From contig CM036754.1 of assembly GCA_020796225.1 (NCBI GenBank), forward strand, positions 19,964,367 to 20,028,366: a DNA stretch of 64,000 nucleotides, written 5' to 3'. Position numbers and translations under genes: made by a program. The notes beneath the pieces were generated by a model that saw only the letters and a program-made list of their open reading frames with translations, did not search any database and was not told the origin of the DNA. The DNA is from Arion vulgaris (taxonomy: Eukaryota; Mollusca; Gastropoda; Stylommatophora; Arionidae). Below are positions 23,216 to 33,803 of the stretch, piece by piece. The first letter of the stretch is position 1, and each line of letters begins with the position of its first letter.

Positions 23216-23350
23216 ATTTGCATGGTCGCCATTACAATTTTCGTGTCCTATTGTCCATTGAGAGGGCGCTAGCCATCGAAATGACGTCACAACTGCCAAC
23301 CGTTATAGGAATCGACCAATTCTCATTATGTTCAGCATGAGAAAATTAAA
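23216..23350 (-). promoter_or_regulatory. Probable 5' UTR/promoter of the striatin gene with a perfect CRE palindrome
   Basis: TGACGTCA, the full ATF/CREB palindrome, lies at 23282-23289, 67 bp upstream of the ATG. CpG dinucleotides are denser over roughly 23000-23300 than in the surrounding AT-rich DNA. No TATA box is obvious. Promoter status is inferred from position. Confidence 0.4.
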
Positions 23351-23934
23351 GTTTTTCTCTCTCGATGGTCTACGATACACATTATTACATTTTTACAATA
23401 TAAGATGTGTGATGGATCATGTCTAATGTATCGAACGATTTGTATGAATTTCAAAATTCTAAAGAAAGTAATGTACGAAATAGTTTTGAAGGAAATGTTT
23501 TCCTGGAAATGTTGATTGCCAGTTACGTTCCCGCAAAAGATATTAAACGGTTTCTGTAATTGCAAGCCATTAGAAACATTGTTGATTATCTCAACCCAAC
23601 GTATTTGCTATTACGCAAAATATAAATGAACAATGGTCAAATAATACTATTGTAGAAATAATATACTAGCTGCAAACAGAGTATTATAAGCTAATAATAA
23701 TTTTGTTTATTTTTAATAGGCTGCTTGCAACTTGGCAAATTAAAATTCAATATGACTGTTCCAATAATGTTAATAAATTATGCGCCATATTCCAGAACGG
23801 CACCAAAGTGCCATTTAGCACTAGACGCGAATTTATACCGAGTATTGTGGATATGGGTTATAGCCAATTTTTGAGTACTTCAGATATTCGTCAGTTTTGC
23901 AACAATACTTTTTACTCAATCATCATCAGTAACA
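23351..23934. other. Upstream of the striatin gene, no feature seen
   Basis: AT-rich sequence with short chance frames. No repeat family of this window is recognisable. Confidence 0.5.
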
Positions 23935-24128
23935 TGTCCTTTGCAGAACGTCGCTCTCATCACAACTCACCTGAAAAACTCGTGGTCTTCTATCAAGTTC
24001 TCTCGTCTCTTCCAGCGTCCTATTCAGTTTCTTTATTAATGTCCTATTATCACTGTCATCTTAGTCGTCCCATGTCTCGTCTTCCAGCAATCTTGTCATC
24101 CATTACTGTTCTCTCCAAACTACTGTGA
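23935..24128 (-). mobile_element. LINE 3' relic upstream of the striatin gene
   Basis: The reverse complement begins SLERTVMDDKIAGRRDMGRL, matching LINE endings of the form LERTIMEGxxxGxRxxGRPR (compare 63205-63440). Stops follow. Confidence 0.55.
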
Positions 24129-24559
24129 AATTTAATGAGACAGCTATTTCAGTTTCTTTGACAAAATATTGTTTATGAACGAATGCGCCTTCATGTTCAG
24201 ATCTTACATGATGTCTATATTTTCTCCCCTCTTTCGTCCAGCGCGTTCAGAGAATTTTCTAGTTTCCAAAAAATTAGAGTTGGGTTGTTTTTTTTTGGCC
24301 GGTTGGTCAATGGCCCATGCCGTACATCCATTTATGTTAATACAGACAAAAACGAAATATTTGAAGTTTTGCTTTTATTTCTTCGCTTGTGTTATGTCAT
24401 AGTTTACTAACCACACTCGGAAATATCATGCCGAGTCGCCATTTGATCACTTTAGTATAATCTCCGTTGTTGTTAATTACGAAGTCAAGATATTAAAATT
24501 CTTTTTTAACTTTTTCGATGTCTTCATCATTGATAACAATTTTGAATTTGGACAATAAT

Positions 24560-24860
24560 TTTAAGGGGTCTCCGATAACAAATGCACATACGAACCGAAT
24601 GACGCAGTCCTGATTCGAATCCACGATATTCAGAGCACAGGGCACACTGTTTAACCCTTCGCCACAGAGAGAAACCCCCTCCTCTCCCTCCCCCAACATT
24701 TCTGTCATCACTTTTGTATAAATGAGAATTAAATTACGAATTATCAATTCAAAAGCCAAAATGGTTTTGAAGCTGAAGGATTCTCCTCACTGCATCTGGT
24801 TTTACCACCTATAAATAGGCCCTTCTCTACAGAAGTGGCACGCCACCTGCCGTGATTATT
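24560..24860 (-). mobile_element. S6 SINE, decayed
   Basis: The reverse complement has a tRNA-like head 'tctgtggcgaagggttaaac' with 'gtggattcgaatcaggac', and the distal block 'cactgcatctggttttacca' shared with 43690. Confidence 0.58.
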
Positions 24861-25345
24861 GCACGAACTCAAATTCAATTCAAATTATGTATCAATTCTA
24901 AAATATGCCAGCGAGAGTTGGAAAATAACTAAATATAAAAAAGATAAGTTGAATGCATTTGAAAATAGATGCCTGCGAAAAATAATGAACATAAAGTGGG
25001 AAGAATTCAGAAGAGATAATGAAATCAGAGAAATGTCTGATCAACCACTATTAACAATTGTTATAAGAAAGAGAAGATGGAGATATGTTATACTTTTTTT
25101 TAGGAAAAATGATAAAAGGTTCATAAACCAAGCACTGAAGTGGTCGTCAAATGGTTCAAGAAAGAAAGAATGCCATAGAGACACTCTGAAACGAAATTAA
25201 TTGAGTGTGGTGAGAAATATCGGACGTAGTTCTATAGAAGATATTTAACTAAATGCCAAGGATAGAGCGGTATGGAAACATTTCTTGCATGCCCAATGTA
25301 ACGTAGGGCTGAAATAGGGACTGTATGAAAGTGATAAGATAACTT
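24859..25345 (+). mobile_element. LINE 3' end (type gamma)
   Basis: Encodes YASESWKITKYKKDKLNAFE, NRCLRKIMNIKWEEF, then VIRKRRWRYVILFFRKNDKR and INQALKW, and ends with a KDRAVWKHFLHAQCNV-like stretch. Frame breaks occur near 25200. Confidence 0.72.
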
Positions 25346-25441
25346 TCGCCCCTTTTCAAACAGTATTTGTATATTATGTGGTTGTATCCCTTAGATAGTT
25401 TTTGTAACACACATGACCGTTATATTTTATTTCTACAATCA

Positions 25442-25708
25442 CTTTTCTACTTCTTCAAACGCTCCATATTGACCACTTGTTAAACCACTCATTATGATTT
25501 GTATGCGATCTGAGCCTAAAAACGATTGTACATTGTGTCAAGTATGCGCCTAAAAGTAGACCAGCACATCCGATTTTCGTGACGCTTTTTTAATTTACTA
25601 GGGTAGCTTCCCTAGGCACCTACCTCTTTCGCCTTTTACGACATGCCTTGTAGGTCGCAGTGTTACTGTTCTTTGCTCCCCTTGAGAGTTCCGGCAACAC
25701 ACAGACAC
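25442..25708 (-). mobile_element. S2 SINE with an 11-bp target-site duplication
   Basis: Reverse S2 flanked by 'ttctacaatca' at 25431-25441 and 25709-25719. Confidence 0.84.
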
Positions 25709-25719
25709 TTCTACAATCA

Positions 25720-25990
25720 AGTTTTATATGCTCAGATGTCAATACTGAACTTTATCAAGAAACAATTGTTTCAATGGTTCGAATACATAAGCAGATTACC
25801 AACAGACAGTGTGTCTCAAAGAGCAATGTTACTCCGATACAGTAGATACAAAGCAAAAGGTGAACCACATAAATAACAGAGGCAGTGACTGACTCTATGA
25901 AACGCACACAAAAAAGCGTTCTAGAAATCTCTTCTATTCAGACCGCCTGGAAATCAGCCCATTACAGTATCAGAACCAAGATTAATATAT
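25720..25990 (+). mobile_element. LINE 3' fragment (type eta)
   Basis: Encodes ILNFIKKQLFQWFEYISRLP, TDSVSQRAMLLRYSRYKAKG, then stops. It matches the minus-strand copy at 60140-60420 (QQIKWFGHISRL-like, APQRAMLLRDNGYKENG). Confidence 0.68.
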
Positions 25991-26019
25991 ACTGATGCTG
26001 TATGCTATCAACTTTTCTA

Positions 26020-26127
26020 TAATAGTCAGATAGCTGGAGAATAACAAGAAGGTATAGCCATATTCTCCACCTTCCAAACAACTTGTCTGCGAAAGATCTT
26101 ACACGTACTCTGGCCAAATACATCTCT
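26020..26127 (+). mobile_element. LINE fragment (type alpha-like) hit by an S1 SINE
   Basis: Encodes TFQTTCLRKILHVLWPNTSL, matching the alpha-type RT segment. The S1 SINE inserted directly after it. Confidence 0.6.
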
Positions 26128-26130
26128 AAC

Positions 26131-26390
26131 CGCCCGAGTGGTTACCGGGGCCCAAATTTGGGGTTTAAAGAATATAACCACTGTTACCTGCCACGCATGT
26201 CGTAAGAGGCGCTAAGGAGGTTGGCCTGAAATCGGATTCAGGTGTTCTAAACGTGTAGAAGTCTATGCGTTTAGGTGCCTACCAAACCAATGTGCAACGT
26301 ATACACGTTCTTGGAAAAGATCAAACATATCACAAAGAGTGATTCAAATTGGTCGTAAAGAACGAACGCAAAGAAGAGAAGGATGAGACT
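26131..26390 (+). mobile_element. S1 SINE with a 9-bp target-site duplication
   Basis: S1 pattern: CGCCCGAGTGGTTACCGGGG head (like the GCCGAGTGGTTA A-box region of a class II tRNA), 'ccaaatttggggt', core 'gcatgtcgtaagaggcgct', and 'cacaaagagtgatt' near a gaa-rich tail. 'atctctaac' flanks it at 26122-26130 and 26391-26399. Confidence 0.84.
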
Positions 26391-26399
26391 ATCTCTAAC

Positions 26400-26645
26400 C
26401 AAGAATTACTTGGTTATTGGTTACTAAACTGACGTCATTGCACTCCGGGCAGACCCATAGGTGCTCAGTCTCTCCCAACAGATATCTAAGAGTATGCATA
26501 CTGATGGTTCCCGTGGCTTGCTGATTAAACACTCCTCTCACTCTGCCTCTCAGACATCCAGTTTGACTTGTACAACGGGTAACTCCAAACTGCCTAAATA
26601 TCTTTATCGATTCAACATCGATTTTACTTGCACAGTATCATCAAA
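26400..26645 (-). mobile_element. RNase H-type LINE 3' end (type epsilon)
   Basis: The reverse complement matches the family described at 56675-57120 (KIDVESIKxF, then NQQATGTISMHTL-like, HLWVCPEC). Its plus-strand left edge shows the 'ggttattggttact' tail. Confidence 0.65.
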
Positions 26646-26820
26646 ATAATATGAGCACCATCATCCAAAAGAGACGACGGAGTTGGATCGGACATATGAA
26701 ACGCAGAGACATTAACTGTCACGAGAACTGCACTAGGATGGACACCAGAAGGTAAACTAAAATGTAGGAGACCAAAAAAATCCTGTAGGAGAACAGTAGA
26801 ACAAGAACTGATTGAAATGA
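26645..26820 (+). mobile_element. LINE 3' end whose last part is tandemly amplified
   Basis: Reads IIQKRRRSWIGHMKRRD, then NCTRMDTRR and RTRTD-like, the usual RWIGHxxRRD ... GRPKKTWRRTVEQEL LINE ending. The continuation QELIEMNHSWNTIQ is the unit of the adjoining array. Confidence 0.7.
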
Positions 26821-27095
26821 ATCATAGCTGGAATACAATACAGAGAACTGATTGAATGAATCAGCTGAATACAATACAGAGAACTGATTGAAATGAATCA
26901 TAGCTGGAATACAATACAGAGGGGAACTGATTGAAATGAATCATAGCTGGAATACAATACAGAGGGGAACTGATTGAAATGAATCATAGCTGGAATACAA
27001 TACAGAGGGGAACTGATTGAAATGAATCATAGCTGGAATACAATACAGAGGGAACTGATTGAAATGAATCATAGCTGAATACAATACAGAGGATG
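26805..27095 (+). repeat. ~45-bp tandem array derived from a LINE frame
   Basis: About six to seven units of 'gaactgattgaaatgaatca' + 'tagctggaatacaatacagagggg'. The unit continues the LINE frame to its left (ELIEMNHSWNTIQ). Confidence 0.85.
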
Positions 27096-27456
27096 ATCAA
27101 AATGAAAATGGTATATATTTTTGTCTTCCCTAAGCGTCAGGTGCGTGACAGGCTAAAGATAGAGAAATCTCTTGTCCTGACGCTGTAAGGTAAAACATGA
27201 TTCGAGAAAATGATTATAACAAGAAAGCAAAAAGAAGTCTAATCAACGAGATGAGTTGTCTTCATTAATATTGTCGTCAGCAGGAGGCCATCGCGTGTGT
27301 CCCACACATTCTCTTTCAAATTAGTCTTAAGGGGTCAGATTTGAGAGCTTACAGTAACATGTTGGCAGAATGTGTTCAGGTGTCTGCGATCCATTCTGCC
27401 ATGTGCATTAGTTTGATCACATATCATTTTGTGGAGATAAGCTAGTGTCAATAGGA

Positions 27457-27518
27457 ATAGACAGACAGACAGACGGACGGACGGACGGACGGACGGATGG
27501 ATGGATGGGTGGATGGAT

Positions 27519-27567
<49 letters not shown>

Positions 27568-27584
27568 TAGACAGATGGATAGAT
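27457..27584. repeat. Tetranucleotide array (acag)n / (ggac)n / (ggat)n
   Basis: Three related 4-bp motifs in series, next to the S4 3' end. The open frames across it are artefacts. Confidence 0.93.
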
Positions 27585-27712
27585 AATTTCATATCCTTTA
27601 CAGTACATTGCCAATCAACCCCAGCTTTTAACGCTGTTTGTGATTTTTCTAGGCATTATTACTTTCAGTAGTTTGCCATTGCTTTAGTTCAGTCCCTCTC
27701 AACAGAAATTGC
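27585..27712 (-). mobile_element. S4 SINE 3' part joined to a tetranucleotide array
   Basis: The reverse complement reads 'atgcctagaaaaatcacaaa', 'cagcgttaaaagctggggtt' and 'tgtaaaggatatg', the S4 3' end. It runs straight into the (acag)n/(ggac)n array. Confidence 0.72.
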
Positions 27713-27739
27713 AAGAACCTTGTCAAGAGTTGTACATAA

Positions 27740-27950
27740 AGCACCAAGTTAGCAACACTCTTTTACCACCAAGTTAGCACCAAGTTAGCAACAGTCTTTT
27801 ACAACCAAGTTAGCACCAAGTTAGCAAGTCTTTTACAACCAAGTTAGCACCAAGTTAGCAAGTCTTTTACAACTAAGTTAGCACCAAGTTAGCAAAAGTC
27901 TTTTACCACCAAGTTAGTACCAAGTTAGCAACAGTCAATATAATAACATC
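27740..27950. repeat. Tandem array with 'ccaagttagcac' motif
   Basis: Repeats of 'accaagttagcaccaagtta' + 'gcaagtcttttaca', about five units with length variation. Confidence 0.85.
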
Positions 27951-28054
27951 TATTCAATTCTCATGTAAAATGCTAGTGCTAATAAGAAGAACAATAATGA
28001 ACCATTAACCAGAAAACTAAAACAAACGTAGTGTTCTAGCGACATGAAGATGTA

Positions 28055-28515
28055 CTATGATTTCTTCATGAAACAGATTGAAGATATACTGACGACGTAT
28101 GTTATCAATGATTTCTTCATGAAACAGATTAAACATGTATGTTATAATTGATTTCTTCATGAAACAGATTAAAGATGTATGTTGTCAATGATTTCTTCAT
28201 GAAACAGATTGAAGATGTATGTTATCAATGATTTCTTCATGAAACAGATTAAAGATGTATGTTATCATTGATTTCTTCATGAAACAGATTAAACATGTAT
28301 GTTATCAATGATTTCTTCATGAAACAGATTAAAGATGTATTTTATCATTGATTTCTTCATGAAACAGATTAAAGATGTATGTTATCATTGATTTCTTCAT
28401 GAAACAGATTAAAGATGTATGTTATCATTGATTTCTTCATGAAACAGATTAAAGATGTATGTTGTCATTGATTTCTTCATGAAACAGATTAAAGATTTAC
28501 TGAAGATGTATGTTG
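28055..28515. repeat. 40-bp tandem array
   Basis: About eleven units of 'gatttcttcatgaaacagat' + 'taaagatgtatgttatcatt'. One more partial unit occurs beyond the S3 SINE at 28740-28790. Confidence 0.92.
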
Positions 28516-28529
28516 GCGCCACGTGATAT

Positions 28530-28735
28530 ATCTGGTGTTAGGCCCGTATTTTCTTTGACCGTCGGCACACGAAGGGTGAAGTGGTAAACATCACGCCGGC
28601 CGCCTTTACTTCCCAATCCTTTTCCTGGTACCCAATTGAGACTGGGTCGACCTGATAGCCGTTACAGTCGGACACAAATTCCACGCACATTGTGGTATTG
28701 AACCCGAACCCCTTGCCTAAGAAGTGAGTTCCCTG
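28530..28735 (-). mobile_element. S3 SINE inside a 40-bp array
   Basis: Reverse S3 ('ggtgttaggcccgtattttc' through 'gaacccgaaccccttgccta'). The array motif 'actgaagatgtatgttg' is found on both sides. Confidence 0.75.
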
Positions 28736-28790
28736 ATCGAAGATGTACTGAAGATGTATGTTGTCAATGTCTTCCTCATGAACCCCCCTT

Positions 28791-29689
28791 CCCTCCTACT
28801 TTGCCTTAACTTATGAACGCCCATATGCATATTATATATATTTGTATAAAAATAGTCACACATATTTTTTATCATAAACAGGATACTAAATGTCGTTCTG
28901 AAAAATGGCAGAAATATTGGTAATTTATCAAAAAGGAAAACAAACACAAAATTTATACCAAGCTCTAATGAGCTTATAACTCGCAACCAGAGGTATGATA
29001 TGATCCTGACCTTTCTTGCACGAGAGCACGTGATGTTGTGATGAAACTGATTTGTGTCTTACGCCTGTGTGCATTAACGATTTTACTTATTCGTCAAGCA
29101 GACTGTTCTGTCAAAAAAGCAACTCTAAGCTTCTTATACAACTATCTCATGACGAACAAGCATCAGACTGGCATTTCAGATGGAAAAAAAAACGTCTGCC
29201 TATTGGTTGAACAGGACATTTGAATAAATTGGCGTTGTTTGATACCTTTCGTTCCGTTCCTGAACTTTGGATTCTATTCAGGTAAGTTTGATGCATAGCC
29301 GCGTTCAGAATCTAGTATCATTGAGAATATCACGGAAAGGTGGTGCTAAATAAATGTTTAGGATAAACATTGACAAAAAAAAGTTCACAATTTATATATT
29401 TTGTGTTAGAAATATTTCAGCATATTGATACTATAATACTATTTTGTATGAACTAAATCTGGTCAGGACATAAATAGTAGATAGTCTTGGGTGTTGTCCA
29501 AGTATGCCATACTTGTAATAGTAATCCGAAATATATGACGATTGTTTACGGTCATTTATACATTCAGCGCCCTTAAGCCAAGGATTCTTGCACTTGGGGT
29601 CATCTCACACAGGATACACAAGATATTTGGAGCTGTCACCTGACTCCCACAGCACGTGCAAGGTAATAGTTCCTATAGGACAGGTATGT
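28791..29689. other. Unassigned stretch
   Basis: It contains a 61-codon plus frame at 29038-29220 with a signal-like start (MKLICVLRLCALTILLIRQA), unsupported by any splice or conservation signal. Otherwise nothing is recognised. Confidence 0.4.
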
Positions 29690-30325
29690 ATAAATAAGGT
29701 ATATATATTTCGTAAAATGCAGGTATGTTTATATTAGATACCTATTTTCTACACTACAGGTGTGTTTAAATTTGATATATATTTTCTACAATATAGGTAT
29801 GTTTAACATTTTCTACAATACAGGTATGCATAATTTAGATATATATTTTCTGCAATATAGGTATGCAAAATTTAGATATATATTTTCTACAATGCAGGTA
29901 TGCATAATTTAAATATATATTTTTTACAATCCAGGTATGCATAATTTAAATATATAATTTTTACAATCCAGGTATGCATAATTTAAATATATATTTTCTA
30001 CAATACAGGTATGCATAATTTAGATATATATTTTCTACAATCCAGGTATGCATAATTTAAATATATATTTTCTACAATACAGGTATGTTAACAATTTTCA
30101 ACAATCCAGGTATGTTTAAAATTTTCTTCAAATCAGGTATGTTTAAAATTTTCTTCAAATCAGGTATGTTTAAAATTTTCTTCAAATCAGGTATGTTTAA
30201 AATTTTCTTCAAATCAGGTATGTTGAAAATTTTCTTCAAATCAGGTATGTTTAACTTATATATTTTCTACAATACAGGTATATTTTACTTAAGATATATA
30301 TTTTCTACAATACGGTTATGTATAA
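29690..30325. repeat. ~37-bp minisatellite 'caggtatgcataattta', left part
   Basis: Units of 'aggtatgcataatttaaata' + 'tatattttctacaatac', passing into a ~30-bp variant 'caggtatgtttaaaattttc' (30110-30250). The right part resumes at 31232. Confidence 0.9.
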
Positions 30326-31231
30326 TCTATCTATATATAAGACTAAGATGAATGAAATTGTATATATATCTGTTCCAATTGTTTTAAGATATCTGGACAT
30401 CCTACGGACTTGAAATTTGGCAGGAGGGTAGCTTTTATACATGGGAAGATGTAAAAATTATAAAACTGAACTATTTGTTCGGTTCTATAACAATATTCCA
30501 ACTTAACGCATATGGTCATGTACAGAAATCGCCGAATACTTGTATCCATGTTTTACCGTTCCGGTCACGTGATACGCACAGCGGTCATGTTGTTATTTTC
30601 TGGTCACGTTATACGCACATCAGTCACACGAATACAAACATATTTGTTGGTTTTTCAACCTGTCTGTCCGGTGATTGGATGCATTAGATTCTTGACCGCT
30701 GGAGACCCATATTTTATTCACGGAAAACACAACAATTTTTAAAAACATTTTTATTTATTAACATATTTGATCAGTTTTTCTAGTTTTATTAATGAAAAAA
30801 CAGCCGATTTTGATGTCATACGGTTAACAGGGGACAGGGCATGTCTATTTAATAAGTATAGTCTCACACTTTTCTGTGTGTATTCGCAATGAAATTGTCA
30901 GCCACATCCTGTCAAATTCTGAGAACTACAGAAATTTCATTTGCAACGATAGAACTGACTCTGAATAAATTCAATTTGCAAATTGTTATTTGTCAACTTT
31001 CACGGGAATTTTATTGCATCAGGTTTTACTGGCAATTGGACATTTTAATCTTATGTGGTCAACCGATAAAGTTTTCCCACCAAGCATGAAGAGTCTTGTC
31101 TTTATTGGGAAAGAAGCCGATTTTGTGACAACGTGGCATGTTTTTTTAATATGCTCAGTCTCGCACTATTTGGGACTTTACAACTAGATTTAAACTAAAT
31201 TCCCTGTTCGTGAAATGGGTAAAACTGCTAG
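30326..31231 (+). mobile_element. Helitron-like non-autonomous element splitting a minisatellite
   Basis: It starts TCTATCTATATATAAGAC, includes 'gacttgaaatttggcagga' followed by a 'ggtagctttta' block common in Helitron 5' regions, and ends 'gggtaaaactgctag' after a degenerate hairpin (31202-31219). The CTAG terminus, absence of a target-site duplication and absence of inverted repeats fit Helitron structure. Matching array units flank it. There is no Rep/helicase frame. Confidence 0.5.
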
Positions 31232-31410
31232 CTTCGATATATATTTCGTACAGTACAGGTATGCTTAATTTAGATATATTTCGTACAGTACAGGTATGCT
31301 TAATTTAAATATATTTGGTACAGTACAGGTATGTATAATTTAGATATATATTTTATACAGTACAGGTATGTATAATTTAGATATATATTTTATACAATAC
31401 AAGTACGTAA
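31232..31410. repeat. Minisatellite 'caggtatgtataattta', right part
   Basis: About five units with 'cgtacagtacaggtatgctt', the same motif as the left part across the Helitron-like insert. Confidence 0.88.
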
Positions 31411-31439
31411 ATTTAGATTACTTTGTGTCCATGTTTCAA

Positions 31440-31745
31440 ATGTTTCATTTGTTATGGTATTTGGCCAAAATATTTGCAGGATTCTTCTTAAACATTTATC
31501 CTGAAATGTCTCCAATTTCTGTATTATGTGTTGGGTCATGTTCCAGCATTTACTACTGTATAATAGCACACCCAGTATATTACTTCTATATATTTTAAAT
31601 TTTGTCCTAAGATTTAGTCCTTTTGTTTTTAAAATTTTGTTGAGCATCGCAACAGTTTGTCTTGTCTTCTTGACTTTTTCGAAGATATCCTTTTCTGAAT
31701 ATCCATCTGGCTATACTGTACTTCCCAGGTATACAAAATCGTGGA
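31440..31745 (-). mobile_element. LINE fragment (type alpha)
   Basis: Encodes LNLRTKFKIYRSNILGVLLY, then QDKCLRRILQIFWPNTITNE. It is cut at its 3' side, where it meets the minisatellite ending near 31410. Confidence 0.75.
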
Positions 31746-31794
31746 ATTCCTCTATGCACTAGATATGCCGCCATTACATTCATCAGTCTCTCGT

Positions 31795-31870
31795 TCTACT
31801 GTCGTACACCACCCTGTCCTACATCGTCCCAACTGTCGTACACCACCCTGTCCTACATCGTCCCAAAAAG
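31795..31870. repeat. Short tandem duplication
   Basis: Two copies of 'gtcgtacaccaccctgtcct' + 'acatcgtccca'. Confidence 0.85.
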
Positions 31871-32359
31871 CCGTACTACAGGCACTAAATACACTTTAAA
31901 AAAATATATTAAATTTTAAAAAAAAAATTTAATTCATTTTCTTTTCTAATATGTTGCGTTCTTGTTACAAATACTACACAAGCGGCGCCATTGTTTATAT
32001 TGCTAATTATCGTGCATAGGTTTCATTGTTGTTTCCAATAATAATTTGTACAGACACTGTGCTCTTGTTTCAAGATCTTATTGTTATACTAGTTGTGTTA
32101 GTTGTATAAAGGTACTAAGTTTTGGCTGTTATTGTTCAAGAACTGGAGATGCATTCCATTATTGATCTGATTGCTAACTATAGACCTGCTTAAGTATTCT
32201 TTGATGTCGTTCCCCATGATTTACCAACACGTTTTTTTCATCACTACAAGTCTTTAAATAGCTCTTTTCTTGATTTTATGTCTTCTACATTTGGATTCCA
32301 GGTGAGTCTAGCGTCACTAGTTACTCAAACAAAATATGGGTATCTGTTTGAGGCATTAA

Positions 32360-32605
32360 ATCTTTTTCTAAATTTCTCTATCTCTGTTTATACCCTCTTC
32401 GTGTCCCGATTGACACATACGGTTTTCAATAGACTTCCACTGTTGCCGTTCTGCTGCCTTTCTACCAACCGTCTCCCACGTCAAGCCACACGGCTTCAAC
32501 TCTCTCTCCACTGTTCTTCTCCATGTTTCCTTTGGACATCCATGCCTTCTCTTCTTATCCGCTGTCCATCTGAGAGCTGTCTTAGCCAATGACCCCACTA
32601 TTATA
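32360..32605 (-). mobile_element. LINE 3' end (type alpha)
   Basis: Encodes MGSLAKTALRWTADKKRRHG, then CPKETWRRTVERELK and GLTWETVGRKAAERQQW. This is the 3'-terminal part only. Confidence 0.76.
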
Positions 32606-33149
32606 CAACATACATATCCAAACCAATTCTATATATACATTCTATTTGTGGAAGTGAGAGAATGAAAACGATTGTTGTGGCTTTTGTGTAGTTTAGTTTT
32701 AGAGCTCAGTTCTTTGTTCTGTTCTTTACTTTATTTACTGTCTTCTGAACTAGGAGGAAGGTTGAAGTAATGCACTTCTCTGTTGTCCATACAGGGCAAT
32801 CATCTGTATGTAAGGAACTTGAGACGTGATGGTGGCAACATTGGTTAATGTAGTTTATGTTGACTATGAATAGTGTTGGCGCTATTGCACTGCCCTGTGT
32901 TGAACTACCTCACTTAGTTTATAAAGTGGCCTCCGATAACTTAAGGCCGCCGGGCTCATGTATTAATTCTAGGAAATAAGACCACAACCGTCGCTCTAGC
33001 CTCGCATTCCAGTATTGTTGTACAAAGACAAATTCATTGTAAAAGCAACACAACATGTTAAATCAAGGTTATATTATGTTACAAATTAAGTTTTAAGTTA
33101 AGGAATAACAGTATTATTAACACTTTTCATCAATAAATAAGCATGGATT
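32606..33149. other. Unassigned stretch
   Basis: I see no repeat of the described families and no coding signal. Confidence 0.4.
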
Positions 33150-33466
33150 CACAGAATTGAGTGAAATTGCAAAAAAAGCTTAGTGTTCTATCAAACGCAT
33201 ATAAAAACCGTCCCCTATTAAACAGGAAGTTTCGATTTCCAGTCTGAGCTAGTCGGTCTCTTGTTGCCGGGGGCAATGGTTCATAAGATATGCCGAAGTG
33301 ATTGACCGCTATGATTCTGGAAGATTGTTGGAAGAGTAAGTAGTTAATCAAGCTAGAAGAATTTGTAACTTTTGTCCTAACGACATTAGCATCAGCACCT
33401 GATTCTACACTGTGTCCAAAGTTCTGAGAGCGACCAAAGAAGACAGCAATGACATTCTTGTCTTCC
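33150..33466 (-). pseudogene. Orphan coding-like segment, possible exon or gene fragment
   Basis: After a good acceptor (AAAATGCATTTCAG) the minus strand encodes EDKNVIAVFFGRSQNFGHSV, ESGADANVVRTKVTNSSSLI, NYLLFQQSSRIIAVNHFGIS, YEPLPPATRDRLAQTGNRNF and LFNRGRFLYAFDR. Its composition is protein-like and it matches no repeat in this window. I do not recognise the family and see no convincing donor or partner exon. An S5/S1 SINE pair abuts its 5' side, so it may be a relic. Confidence 0.4.
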
Positions 33467-33492
33467 TGAAATGCATTTTTGATGTTTTGTAT

Positions 33493-33544
33493 TGATTTGA
33501 TAGGATCATCATCATTGTACTTCGGTGAGTAACCATGTGTGCTC
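33493..33544 (-). mobile_element. S5 SINE 3' end, cut by S1
   Basis: 'tgataggatcatcatcattg' to 'gtgtgctccgatttc'. It ends where the S1 tail begins. Confidence 0.6.
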
Positions 33545-33803
33545 CGATTTCTTCTTCTTCTTCTTTGCGTTCGTTCTTTACGACCAATTTTAATCACTCT
33601 TTGTGAAATGTTTGATCTTTGCCAAGAACGTGTATACGTTGCACATTGGTTTGGTAGGCCCCTAAACGCATATATTTCTACACGTTTAGGACATGTGCAT
33701 CCGATTTTAGCCAAACCTCCTTAGTCGCCTCTTACAACATGTGTTAACAGTGGTTCTATTCTTTACACCCCAAATTTGGGTCCCGGTAACCACTCGGGCG
33801 ACA
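33545..33803 (-). mobile_element. S1 SINE inserted in an S5 tail
   Basis: Reverse S1 with (ttc)n at left and the GCCCGAGTGGTTACCGGG head at right. The left flank is an S5 3' end cut at 33545. Confidence 0.8.

Noticed and set aside
23216..23299. Upstream extension of striatin exon 1 from a TTG
   Set aside because: There is no ATG upstream of 23215 before an in-frame TAA; the first in-frame ATG gives a normal-length N-terminus.
29038..29220. 61-codon frame with a signal-peptide-like start
   Set aside because: Short, isolated, and no cysteine pattern or conservation that would support a secreted peptide gene.
33467..33714. N-terminal part of the 194-codon frame at 33130-33714
   Set aside because: MAKIGCTCPKRVEIYAFRG and the following residues are S1 and S5 SINE sequence; only the part left of 33466 is of interest.
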